The translations under genes were made by a program, and so were the position numbers. 64,000 bases of DNA from Flavobacterium hungaricum (GTDB lineage Bacteria; Bacteroidota; Bacteroidia; Flavobacteriales; Flavobacteriaceae): contig NZ_PRDM01000005.1 of NCBI RefSeq assembly GCF_015182285.1, positions 520,239 to 584,238 of the forward strand, written 5' to 3'. The notes beneath the pieces were generated by a model. The model ran no database searches and was not told the DNA's origin. It was given only the letters and a program-made list of their open reading frames with translations. Positions 44,243-51,630 of this stretch are shown piece after piece; position 1 is the first letter of the stretch; each line of letters starts with the position of its first letter.

Positions 44243-44626
44243 ATGAACAATGTTGCCTCAATTTTACTTTTAGCTTTTTTGGCTTTAACTTTTTTACAAT
44301 CAGGTTACGAAAAAATTTTTTATTGGAAGGATAATGTATCATGGCTTAAAGAACATTTTTCTAAAACGCCTTTAAAAAATCATGTGCCGCTTGCCTTACT
44401 GCATTTATTAATTTTAGAATTAATTTCTGGAATTTTATGTGTCGTTGGAGCCATTCAATTATTGACAAATAACGGAAGAGAATTTGGTTTTTACGGTGCA
44501 ATTTTTTCATGCATCTGTTTGTTAATGATGCTTTTCGGGCAGAGACTTGCAAAAGATTATGACGGCGCGAGAACCATCGTTATCTATTTTATACCAGCTG
44601 TAATAGCTGTTTACTGGCTGAATTAA
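44243..44626 (+). CDS. DoxX-like family membrane protein
   Basis: The 127-residue protein has four predicted transmembrane segments (about 4-20, 46-72, 81-100 and 108-126) and the DoxX-type N-terminal SGYEKIFYWKDNVSWL and a GAIFSCICLLMMLFGQRLAKDY block. It is an inner-membrane protein of a broad family with no single known reaction; some members act in redox or thiosulfate metabolism. It follows holB by 8 bp, so it is probably co-transcribed with it, although no functional link to replication is evident. Confidence 0.82.
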   Translation: MNNVASILLLAFLALTFLQSGYEKIFYWKDNVSWLKEHFSKTPLKNHVPLALLHLLILELISGILCVVGAIQLLTNNGREFGFYGAIFSCICLLMMLFGQRLAKDYDGARTIVIYFIPAVIAVYWLN

Positions 44627-44651
44627 ACAAGCTGCAATTTTAAAAACGTTA

Positions 44652-44694
44652 GCCGCAGATTTCGCAGATTTTTTGAATCCGTTCCATCTGTGGC
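44652..44694. repeat. short dyad with 'CGCAGATT' words between DoxX and thioesterase genes
   Basis: The 91-bp spacer contains GCCGCAGAT (44652-44660) and ATCTGTGGC (44686-44694), a 9-bp dyad with one G-T pair, around a second copy of CGCAGATT. Similar 'gccgcagatttcgcagatt' words recur between genes in many Bacteroidetes. There is no T-run directly after it, so a terminator role is weak. Confidence 0.45.
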
Positions 44695-44717
44695 AAAAAT
44701 AAATTTTACATAAAAAA

Positions 44718-45227
44718 ATGAATCCAAAACATCCTTCAGAATCATTAACTATTTTAACTGATTTAGTTTTACCGAGCGAAACAAATCCTTTAAACAATTT
44801 ATTTGGCGGCGAATTATTAGCTAGAATGGACCGTGCGGCAAGTATTGCAGCACGCAGACATTCACGCCGAATTGTAGTTACCGCTTCTGTAAACCACGTA
44901 GCTTTTAACAGAGCCATTCCCCTTGGAGCCGTAGTCACGATAGAAGCAAAGGTTTCGAGATCTTTTAAAAGCTCTATGGAAGTTTTTATTGATGTTTGGG
45001 TAGAAGACCGTGAATCCGGAAGCAGAACCAAAGCCAACGAAGCTATTTATACTTTTGTTGCAGTGGATGATAGCGGAAGACCTGTTGAAGTGCCGCCTAT
45101 CGTACCCGAAACCGATCTGGAAATTCAGCGTTTTGAAGCTGCGCTTCGCCGCAAACAGTTGAGTTTACTGCTTGCCGGAAAAATAAAACCCTCTGATGCT
45201 ACCGAATTAAAGGCTTTGTTTTTATAA
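44718..45227 (+). CDS. acyl-CoA thioesterase, hotdog fold
   Basis: The 169-residue protein matches the acyl-CoA hydrolase/YciA-type hotdog family: LPSETNPLNNLFGGELLARMDRAA (about 17-40) with the catalytic N-x-x-G-G-x-x-x-x-x-x-D pattern, then ASVNHVAFNRAIPLGAVV and SSMEVFIDVWVED. It should hydrolyse acyl-CoA to free fatty acid and CoA in the cytosol. Chain-length preference cannot be told. It is on the same strand as holB-DoxX and recA but has its own spacer on each side. Confidence 0.9.
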   Translation: MNPKHPSESLTILTDLVLPSETNPLNNLFGGELLARMDRAASIAARRHSRRIVVTASVNHVAFNRAIPLGAVVTIEAKVSRSFKSSMEVFIDVWVEDRESGSRTKANEAIYTFVAVDDSGRPVEVPPIVPETDLEIQRFEAALRRKQLSLLLAGKIKPSDATELKALFL

Positions 45228-45384
45228 TGAAAATTGTGACAATTTGGAACAATTTGAAGTGCTGAAACTTCAAAAAAAGAAGTAATTTTACAAAATTACA
45301 AGCTGTCAAATAAAAGCCGGAAAATTGTTTCTTCTGTTTTATTTTGAAAGCTAAAAATAACAAATTAGATAATTAAAAGAAAAG

Positions 45385-46392
45385 ATGAGTTCAGACAAAG
45401 AAGCCAAATTAAAAGCGTTACAGTTAACACTTGATAAACTTGACAAAACCTACGGAAAAGGAACCGTAATGAAAATGGGTGACAAAGCTATTGTAGAAGT
45501 AGAAACGATTTCTTCTGGCTCTCTTGGAGTTGATTTAGCTCTTGGAGTAAACGGTTACCCAAAAGGAAGAATTATTGAAATATACGGTCCAGAATCTTCT
45601 GGTAAGACCACATTAACGCTGCATGCGATTGCCGAAGCTCAAAAAGCGGGCGGTATTGCTGCGTTTATCGATGCTGAACATGCTTTCGATAGAAATTATG
45701 CAGAGAAATTAAACGTAGATATTGAGAACTTAATTATCTCTCAGCCGGATAATGGTGAGCAGGCATTAGAAATTGCCGAAAACTTAATTCGTTCTGGAGC
45801 TATAGATATTGTTGTAATTGACTCAGTTGCAGCCTTGACTCCAAAAAGTGAAATTGAAGGCGAAATGGGAGATTCTAAAATGGGTCTTCATGCTCGTTTG
45901 ATGTCTCAGGCTTTAAGAAAACTTACTGGAACTATCAGTAAAACAAATTGTACGGTTTTCTTTATCAACCAGCTTCGTGAAAAAATTGGTGTGATGTTCG
46001 GAAATCCTGAAACTACAACAGGAGGTAACGCCCTTAAATTTTACGCTTCGGTACGTTTAGATATTCGTCGTTCTGCACAAATTAAAGACGGTGAAAACGT
46101 AATTGGTAACAGAACCAAAGTTAAGATCGTTAAAAATAAAGTAGCACCGCCTTTTAAAACTGCCGAATTTGACATTATGTACGGAGAAGGAGTTTCTAAA
46201 ACAGGTGAAATTTTAGATCTTGCCGTAGAATTTGATATCGTTAAAAAGGCTGGATCTTGGTTTAGCTACGGAGATACAAAACTAGGACAAGGACGTGATG
46301 CTGTTAAAAATTTGATTAAGGATAATCCAGAACTTGCTGACGAACTGGAAGTTAAAATTAAAGAACATATCAAAGAACTAGCAAACGCTTAA
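45385..46392 (+). CDS. recA: recombinase A
   Basis: The 335-residue protein is a standard RecA: Walker A GPESSGKT at 68-75, Walker B block IVVIDSVAAL, the KLTGTISKTNCTVFFINQLREKIGVMFGNPETTTGGNALKFY stretch holding loop L2 in part, and a short C-terminal domain. It forms filaments on single-stranded DNA for recombinational repair and co-proteolysis of SOS repressors. No obvious LexA-type box was seen in the 157-bp upstream spacer. A strong intrinsic terminator lies 33 bp past the stop. Confidence 0.99.
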   Translation: MSSDKEAKLKALQLTLDKLDKTYGKGTVMKMGDKAIVEVETISSGSLGVDLALGVNGYPKGRIIEIYGPESSGKTTLTLHAIAEAQKAGGIAAFIDAEHAFDRNYAEKLNVDIENLIISQPDNGEQALEIAENLIRSGAIDIVVIDSVAALTPKSEIEGEMGDSKMGLHARLMSQALRKLTGTISKTNCTVFFINQLREKIGVMFGNPETTTGGNALKFYASVRLDIRRSAQIKDGENVIGNRTKVKIVKNKVAPPFKTAEFDIMYGEGVSKTGEILDLAVEFDIVKKAGSWFSYGDTKLGQGRDAVKNLIKDNPELADELEVKIKEHIKELANA

Positions 46393-46424
46393 TATTTTAT
46401 TTTCTGTTTTTTCCAAAAAAACTC

Positions 46425-46455
46425 AAACCGATAGATTTTTTGAATCTGTCGGTTT
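46425..46455 (+). terminator. intrinsic terminator of recA
   Basis: Stem AAACCGATAGATT / AATCTGTCGGTTT (one G-T pair) with a short T-rich loop, followed by TTTT. It lies 33 bp after the recA stop codon. Confidence 0.85.
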
Positions 46456-46591
46456 TTTTATTTTAAAAATAATAGTGAAAAGCACGCAACCTTTTTGCAA
46501 CTAAATCATCTTCAATAAAAGCTGTTACAAAAATGGTATCCCATATACTTTTTAGCTTTTTTAGAATTAAATTTGGTTGTTTAGTTGATTT

Positions 46592-46622
46592 AAAATCCGT
46601 TAGCGCGAAACTAACGGATTTT
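46592..46622. terminator. orphan terminator-like hairpin downstream of recA
   Basis: A perfect 12-bp stem, AAAATCCGTTAG / CTAACGGATTTT, with loop CGCGAAA, flanked by T-runs on both strands. No credible gene ends here on either strand. It may close an unannotated small RNA between 46456 and 46592, or be a leftover of a lost gene. Confidence 0.55.
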
Positions 46623-46754
46623 TTAATTTCGGACTTATAAAAAAAATTTACTCCTACCAAGCAACCTTTTTCATTTTTCTTCATCTATAATAATGTGACA
46701 CTAACTGGAGTTATTATATAAACTCTTAATTATCAACTATTAATATTTTTAACC

Positions 46755-46859
46755 ATGAAAGAGAAAATAGAATTGTTGTACAGTAAAAACCGAAGAAAAA
46801 CCAAATTAAAGATTAAAAAAGTTTTACGTTTCATTTCGGAAAAGATTATTCACAGATAA
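46755..46859 (+). CDS. very small basic protein, 34 codons, uncertain
   Basis: An ATG at 46755 opens 34 codons to TAA at 46857-46859. The product is rich in Lys/Arg (about 40 percent basic) and begins MKEKIELLYSKNRRK. It looks like a nucleic-acid-binding peptide. Two hairpins follow at once: TTTGAATAAAAA / TTTTTATTCAAA (46862-46891) and the terminator at 46893-46928. No homolog is recognised and no clear ribosome-binding site is seen. The alternative is a non-coding RNA with a chance frame. Confidence 0.35.
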   Translation: MKEKIELLYSKNRRKTKLKIKKVLRFISEKIIHR

Positions 46860-46892
46860 TTTTTGAATAAAAATGGGGGTTTTTATTCAAAG

Positions 46893-46928
46893 AAAAAGCC
46901 TTAAGGTTTCGCAATCTTAAGGCTTTTT
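46893..46928. terminator. bidirectional intrinsic terminator
   Basis: Stem AAAAAGCCTTAAG / CTTAAGGCTTTTT with a 10-nt loop and T-runs in both directions. It separates the plus-strand 34-codon ORF from the minus-strand acyltransferase, which stops at 46947. A second 12-bp hairpin (46862-46891) precedes it. Confidence 0.8.
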
Positions 46929-46946
46929 GTATTACAGACGTACTGT

Positions 46947-47687
46947 TTATTTTTGAAATTTGATCAACCCATCGTAGATTACAGATCGAACTTTTTCCTT
47001 GAGTTCTTTACGATTATCGGTTGTCAGACCAGCTGTTTCTATAAAAGGCAGAATTCTTACTCTCATTTTACCGGGGCTGCCACTTAAAAATCGATATGGA
47101 AAACGCTCTTTATTGTCTGGGAAAACGATCGGAACAATCGGAATCTGATGATCAATCGCCAATCTAAAAGCACCGTCTTTAAATTCGTCCAGCAAAATAC
47201 TTTCATCATCTGGAACTCCTCCTTCAGGAAAAATACAAATACTCAATCCTTGATTCAAACGATTTTGAGCCCTTTTAAAGACTTCATTTTTGCTTTTTGA
47301 TGAATTACGGTCAACTAGTATACAAGTTCGCTTATAAAAGAAGCCAAATAGCGGAATCTTTACCAATTCTTTCTTCCCGACAAATACAAAAGGATTTTTC
47401 ATCAATACAAGCGTAAGCATGATATCGGTCATCGAAGTGTGATTCGCAACAATCATATAACTTTTGCCTTTAATAAGTTTCTGTTCGCGTTTTACGGTAT
47501 AATAAAAACCCATCCCGAAAAGGATAATTCTGGCCCAGATTTGTGCCATTTTAAAAAAATACGGATATCCTTTTTCTGAGAGAATAGATAGTATCAAAAA
47601 AGGAAGCATGATTAGGATTGGAATTGCCATTAAAATGTAAAACCAAATCCGCCAAAGAATCCAAAAAGCAATTTTAAATATTTTCAT
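46947..47687 (-). CDS. lysophospholipid acyltransferase (PlsC/LPLAT family)
   Basis: I start at the ATG at 47687 (MKIFKIAFWILWRIW, 246 residues), since the upstream extension to 47756 is poorly coding. An N-terminal hydrophobic helix (about 5-35) precedes the HX4D block NHTSMTD and the FPEGG-type block ICIFPEGGVPDDE (about 146-158), with Gly in place of the usual Thr. The GAFRLAIDHQIPIVPIVF segment follows. It should transfer an acyl chain to a lysolipid at the inner membrane. Compared with the enzyme at 651-1397, the FPEG[GT] variation suggests a different acceptor. It ends at a bidirectional terminator and its 5' side borders the 66-bp repeats. Confidence 0.86.
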   Translation of the reverse strand: MKIFKIAFWILWRIWFYILMAIPILIMLPFLILSILSEKGYPYFFKMAQIWARIILFGMGFYYTVKREQKLIKGKSYMIVANHTSMTDIMLTLVLMKNPFVFVGKKELVKIPLFGFFYKRTCILVDRNSSKSKNEVFKRAQNRLNQGLSICIFPEGGVPDDESILLDEFKDGAFRLAIDHQIPIVPIVFPDNKERFPYRFLSGSPGKMRVRILPFIETAGLTTDNRKELKEKVRSVIYDGLIKFQK

Positions 47688-47800
47688 AGCTTCAAAAGTA
47701 AGAAAGAGAAATGAATATTTTCTGAATATTTTAATTCTGAGAAAATTGATGATCAATAATTTTAATACAGAATTCTAATAGTATTGACTTTGATATTTTT

Positions 47801-47932
47801 AACGCGGAGCTCGCGGAGTTTTACGCAGAGGAAAGAAGTTTTTGAGATGTATTCTTTGGCATTTTTAACGCTGAGCTCGCGGAGTTTTACTCCGAGGAAT
47901 GAAGTATTTTGAGATATATTCTTTGAAATTTT
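47801..47932 (+). repeat. left array of the 66-bp repeat (two copies)
   Basis: Two 66-bp units (47801-47866, 47867-47932) of a repeat with core words AACGCGGAGCTCGCGGAG and TTTTACGCAGAGG, then AAGAAGTTTTTGAGAT and ATTCTTTGG. They lie upstream of the GxxExxY gene and in the opposite orientation to the eight-copy array downstream of it. The second copy has diverged slightly. Confidence 0.9.
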
Positions 47933-48058
47933 TAAGCTTACAAAGAATACTATTATAGATTTGAAAACTCTCTTTCTACAAAAATTAATTTATGTTTCAA
48001 TCAATAAGAAAAATTATATATTTTTGCATGAAATTATGTGTTAAAATTATAAATAATA

Positions 48059-48436
48059 ATGACTGAAAATGAAATCTCAACGATTGTAATTGGACTTGCC
48101 ATAGAGGTACATAAAATATTGGGACCTGGTTTGTTGGAAAACGTCTACAAAGAATGTTTATTTTACAAAATTAAACAAAGAGGTTTAAAAGTTGAAAAGG
48201 AAAAATTTCTGCCTTTGATTTTTGAAGAAGTGCAATTAAACTGCGCATATCGTCTGGATTTACTCGTAGAAAACAAATTTGTAATCGAAATTAAAACGGT
48301 TGAGTCTTTAACCACAAATCATTTAGCACAAACTCTAACCTACCTCCGATTAGGAAAATACAAATTGGGTTTATTAATAAATTTCAATGAACTTTTATTG
48401 AAAAATGGTATCCGAAGAGTCATAAATAATCAATAA
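48059..48436 (+). CDS. GxxExxY family protein, PD-(D/E)xK nuclease-like
   Basis: The 125-residue protein carries the signature GPGLLENVYKE (G24, E27, Y30) and a PD-(D/E)xK-type core: Asp67 in YRLDLLV, then E77-x-K79 in VIEIKTVE. A final block has QTLTYLRLGKYKLGLLINF. The fold predicts metal-dependent nucleic-acid cleavage, but no reaction is established for the family. A TATTTTTG -7-like element lies at 48019-48026, about 33 bp upstream. The gene is bracketed by inverted arrays of a 66-bp repeat (two copies left, eight right), which suggests that the repeats and the gene belong to one unit. All three putative active-site residues are present. Confidence 0.9.
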   Translation: MTENEISTIVIGLAIEVHKILGPGLLENVYKECLFYKIKQRGLKVEKEKFLPLIFEEVQLNCAYRLDLLVENKFVIEIKTVESLTTNHLAQTLTYLRLGKYKLGLLINFNELLLKNGIRRVINNQ

Positions 48437-48463
48437 CAAAAGAATACAATTCCCCTGAACTTT

Positions 48464-48990
48464 AAAAAACTTCTTTTCTGCGTAAAAAACTCCGCGAGCT
48501 CTGCGTTAAAACAAATCAAAAAACTTAAACACCTCTTTTACTCTGCGAAAAACTCCGATAACTCTGCGTTAAAAATGTCAAAGAATATCTCAAAAAACTT
48601 CTTTCCTCTGCGAAAAACTCCGATAACTCCGCGTTAAAAATCTCAAAGAATACATCTCAAAAACTTCTTTCCTCTGTGTAAAACTCCGCGAGCTCCGCGT
48701 TAAAAATGTCAAAGAATATATCTCAAAAACTTCTTTCCTCTGCGTAAAACTCCGCGAACTCTGCGTTAAAAATTTCAAAGAATATATCTCAAAAACTCCT
48801 TTCCTCTGCGTAAAACTCCGAGAACTCCGCGTTAAAAATCTCAAAGAATACATCTCAAAAACTTCTTTCCTCCGCGTAAAACTCCGAAAACTCCGCGTTA
48901 AAAATGTCAAAGAACACATCTGAAAAAACTTCATTCCTCCGAGTAAAACTCCGACAACTCCGCGTTAAAAATCTCAAAGAATATATCTCA
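48464..48990 (-). repeat. right array of the 66-bp repeat (eight copies)
   Basis: Eight tandem units of about 66 bp, read on the plus strand as AAAAACTTCTTTCCTCTGCG, TAAAACTCCG-NNNN-CTCYGCG, TTAAAAATSTCAAAGAAT and ATATCTC. They are inverted relative to the two left units at 47801-47932. The array ends about 78 bp before trpS. A four-base site after CTCCG varies between copies (CGAG, ATAA, CGAA, AGAA, AAAA, ACAA). Long minus-strand frames across it are only repeat translations. Confidence 0.92.
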
Positions 48991-49017
48991 CAACCCATCG
49001 CTAAAACAAAACACTCC

Positions 49018-49048
49018 TTTGCGGTTAAAAAAAACATTCCGACATTTG
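49018..49048 (+). promoter_or_regulatory. putative trpS promoter
   Basis: TTTG (49018-49021), a 19-bp spacer and GACATTTG (49041-49048) fit the Flavobacterium promoter pattern with one mismatch at the first base of the -7 box. It lies about 20 bp upstream of the trpS start and just outside the 66-bp repeat array. Confidence 0.45.
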
Positions 49049-49067
49049 CAGATAAGAAATAAAAATA

Positions 49068-50042
49068 ATGGCAAAAATACTTACCGGTGTTCAAAGTACT
49101 GGAACACCTCACTTAGGAAATTTATTAGGAGCAATTATTCCAGCAATCGAATTGTCAAACAATCCAGATAACGAATCTTATTTGTTTATTGCTGATTTGC
49201 ATTCGATCACTCAGATTAAAGACGGCAAAACTTTAAGAGAAAACACCTACAGCACAGCTGCGGCTTGGCTAGCATGTGGTTTAAATCCTGAAAAAGTTAT
49301 CTTTTACAGACAATCTGATGTGGTTCAAACTACTGAATTGACTTGGTATTTAAGCTGTTTTTTTCCTTTTCAAAGATTAACTTTAGCACATTCTTTCAAA
49401 GATAAAGCAGATCGTTTGGATGATGTTAACGCCGGGCTTTTCACGTACCCGATGTTAATGGCGGCGGACATTTTATTGTATGATGCTGAATATGTTCCAG
49501 TTGGAAAAGACCAACTGCAGCATTTAGAAATTACTCGTGATGTCGCTTCACGTTTTAACCATCAAATGGGAGAAACTTTTGTAATTCCAGAAGCAAAAAT
49601 ACAAGAAGACAGTATGCTGATCCCTGGAACTAACGGAGGAAAGATGAGTAAGTCTGCGAACAATATTATCAATATATTTTTGGATGATAAAACATTACGC
49701 AAACAAGTAATGAGTATCGAAACAGACAGCACGCCGCTTGAAGCTCCAAAAAACCCAGATACTTGTAATGCTTTTGCCATTTATTCTTTGTTAGCAACAC
49801 AAGAGCAAATCGCACAAATGAGAGCCAATTATCTAGGCGGAAATTATGGTTACGGTCATGCGAAACAAGCCTTGTTTGAATTGATTACAGAAAAATTTAA
49901 AATAGAAAGAGAAAAATACAATTACTATATCAACAATCTGGATGAAGTCGATGCGCTCTTGAAAAAAGGTGCTGCAAAAGCTTCTATTACCGCTGATGCT
50001 GTTTTGGCAAAAGTGAGACAGGTTTTAGGATTTGAAAAATAG
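49068..50042 (+). CDS. trpS: tryptophan-tRNA ligase
   Basis: The 324-residue protein is a class I aminoacyl-tRNA synthetase of the TrpRS type. It has TGTPHLGN (11-18) as the HIGH-like motif, the AGLFTYPMLMAADILLYDA block typical of TrpRS, GKDQLQHLE, and KMSKS at 192-196. It charges tRNA-Trp with tryptophan using ATP in the cytosol. Length is normal. A clear terminator follows (50071-50096). It is a single-gene unit placed right after the 66-bp repeat array. Confidence 0.98.
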   Translation: MAKILTGVQSTGTPHLGNLLGAIIPAIELSNNPDNESYLFIADLHSITQIKDGKTLRENTYSTAAAWLACGLNPEKVIFYRQSDVVQTTELTWYLSCFFPFQRLTLAHSFKDKADRLDDVNAGLFTYPMLMAADILLYDAEYVPVGKDQLQHLEITRDVASRFNHQMGETFVIPEAKIQEDSMLIPGTNGGKMSKSANNIINIFLDDKTLRKQVMSIETDSTPLEAPKNPDTCNAFAIYSLLATQEQIAQMRANYLGGNYGYGHAKQALFELITEKFKIEREKYNYYINNLDEVDALLKKGAAKASITADAVLAKVRQVLGFEK

Positions 50043-50070
50043 TAAGTAACTCTGAATTACTTAAGTAAAG

Positions 50071-50096
50071 CGTTGATCAAATTAAAATGATCAACG
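50071..50096 (+). terminator. intrinsic terminator of trpS
   Basis: Stem CGTTGATCA / TGATCAACG with an 8-nt loop, followed by a T-run (TTTTTTAT). It lies about 30 bp after the trpS stop. Confidence 0.88.
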
Positions 50097-50158
50097 TTTT
50101 TTATTTATATAATATTTTTTGTAACTTCATGTTTATTAATCTTTTAAAATTTAAAAAG

Positions 50159-50278
50159 ATGGATAAATACACCGAGGATTACGATATTCCGCCTTATTTA
50201 TTTCAGATTTTAAATATCCTATTTGGTCTTTTACTGCTGTATATTTTATACAAACTATATAGACATTTTAAAAAATAA
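50159..50278 (+). CDS. small single-pass membrane protein, 39 residues, uncertain
   Basis: I choose the ATG at 50159 (after TTAAAAAG) because an in-frame ATG at 50087 lies inside the trpS terminator. The product begins MDKYTEDYDIPPYLF, has one strongly hydrophobic helix (about 17-32) and ends in a basic Lys/Arg/His tail. This is a plausible small inner-membrane peptide. No family is recognised. It lies between trpS and the convergent dprA. Confidence 0.45.
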   Translation: MDKYTEDYDIPPYLFQILNILFGLLLLYILYKLYRHFKK

Positions 50279-50293
50279 ATAAGATTTTCTGCG

Positions 50294-51394
50294 TTAAATA
50301 ACTTCAAAAAGTTTTCCAGGCAAAGGTCTTATTACGCCTTTTAGTTCCATATTCAATAAAATTCCTGACATTTTAAAGATTGGAAAATCGCATTGGAGCG
50401 CTATAATGTCCAGAAGTTCTTTACCGTTTTTTAATAGAAAGTCATAGATTTTCTGCTCGTCAGGATCAAGATCAATAAAAAGCTGTTTTTGAATTCCAGG
50501 CAATTTTGTCTCAATGTCCCAATTGAGAATGTAAATCAAATCTGCGCCGCTGGTTAAAACATTTGCTTTCTGAGTTTTAATTAAATTATTACAGCCTTGA
50601 CTGTATTTGTCTGTCACTCTTCCAGGCACAGCAAAAACATCTCGATTGTATTCGTTGGCCATATTTGCTGTTATCAACGAACCGCCTTTGTCTGCAGATT
50701 CGATTACAATAGTCGCTTCCGTCATACCCGCTACAATTCGGTTTCGCCGCACAAATTTTTCTTTGTCTGGGGTTGAGTTACTCCAAAACTCCGTTATAAA
50801 ACCACCATTTTCTTCCATTTTTGCCATGTACTTTTTGTGCGTTCTCGGATAAATGTGATTCAATCCATGAGCCAAGACTCCAATCGTCTGCAAACCTAAG
50901 TCCATAGCTGTTTGATGCGCGACAATGTCAACACCATATGCAAATCCGCTCACAATTATGGGGTTCAGCGGTGCAATATCTTCGATCAGTTTTTTGCAGC
51001 ATTCTGTCCCGTAGCTCGTGATTTGGCGTGTGCCCACTATACTAATTATTTTCCTATTTTTAAAATTGATATTTCCAGCGGTAAAAAGTAAAACAGGGGC
51101 ATCGAAACAATGTTTTAGTCGTTCTGGATAACTTTCATCCAAATAAAAAGAAGTATTAATCTGATTGGATTTTATAAAATTGAGCTCTACTTCGGCTTTC
51201 TCAAAAACTGTTTTGTCTTTTAAGTTTTTCAGTAAAATTGTTCCAATTCCATCAATTCCAGCCAGCTGCGTATTCTTTGCTTTAAAAACTGCGGCGGCAT
51301 CACCGCAGGAATGCAGCAGCTTTTTTGCCATAATATCCCCTACTCCCTCAATCTTTAATAAGGCTAATAAATAAAATAATTCTTGCTCGTTCAT
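50294..51394 (-). CDS. dprA: DNA-processing protein DprA
   Basis: I use the ATG at 51394 (MNEQELFYLLALLKIEGVG, 366 residues); upstream codons are not family-like. The protein has an N-terminal helix-hairpin-helix part (GVGDIMAKKLL; GIDGIGTILLKNL), then the DprA Rossmann-like domain with SIVGTRQITSYG, VSGFAYGVDIVAH, and NRIVAGMTEATIVIESADKGGSLITA. A C-terminal winged-helix (DprA_WH-like) ends the protein. DprA binds incoming single-stranded DNA and loads RecA in natural transformation. It starts about 237 bp from the divergent HU/SPOR gene. Confidence 0.94.
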   Translation of the reverse strand: MNEQELFYLLALLKIEGVGDIMAKKLLHSCGDAAAVFKAKNTQLAGIDGIGTILLKNLKDKTVFEKAEVELNFIKSNQINTSFYLDESYPERLKHCFDAPVLLFTAGNINFKNRKIISIVGTRQITSYGTECCKKLIEDIAPLNPIIVSGFAYGVDIVAHQTAMDLGLQTIGVLAHGLNHIYPRTHKKYMAKMEENGGFITEFWSNSTPDKEKFVRRNRIVAGMTEATIVIESADKGGSLITANMANEYNRDVFAVPGRVTDKYSQGCNNLIKTQKANVLTSGADLIYILNWDIETKLPGIQKQLFIDLDPDEQKIYDFLLKNGKELLDIIALQCDFPIFKMSGILLNMELKGVIRPLPGKLFEVI

Positions 51395-51596
51395 TTTTAA
51401 AAACATTATGTAAAATAGAGTTTCAGAAAAGCTTCTTTCGATCGGCAAATATGCGATAAACAAAGTAATTTCTTAATAAATTTTAACATAAAAATTGTTT
51501 ATTTACGATTCTTGATAATAACTATAAACACAACTAATTGTTAATTAAGTATCTATAAAATTATTCCAATTGTTAATAAAAATTGTGAATAAAATT

Positions 51597-51625
51597 TTGA
51601 TAACTATACGGGATGCATAACTTTG
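51597..51625 (+). promoter_or_regulatory. putative promoter of the HU/SPOR gene, leaderless-type spacing
   Basis: TTG (51597-51599), an 18-bp spacer and TAACTTTG (51618-51625) match the Flavobacterium consensus. The -7 box ends 5 nt before the ATG at 51631 and covers an alternative in-frame ATG at 51613, which argues for the later start and for a near-leaderless message. Confidence 0.5.
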
Positions 51626-51630
51626 CTGAT

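Noticed and set aside
46463..46684. 73-codon minus-strand frame after recA
   Set aside because: A perfect terminator-like hairpin (46592-46622) lies inside it, there is no recognisable domain, and an equally open plus-strand frame overlaps it.
48590..48934. 114-residue minus-strand frame with regular R-S-F-T-x-R-K repeats
   Set aside because: It is a translation of the 66-bp non-coding repeat array. The array has variable start phrases and no signal, and the frame does not extend outside the repeats.
48464..48990. CRISPR array
   Set aside because: The units are 66 bp throughout, with no constant-repeat/unique-spacer alternation, and no cas genes are present.
48464..48990. Diversity-generating retroelement acting on the variable four-base site
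   Set aside because: There is no reverse transcriptase gene, no template/variable repeat pair and no adenine-directed substitution pattern.
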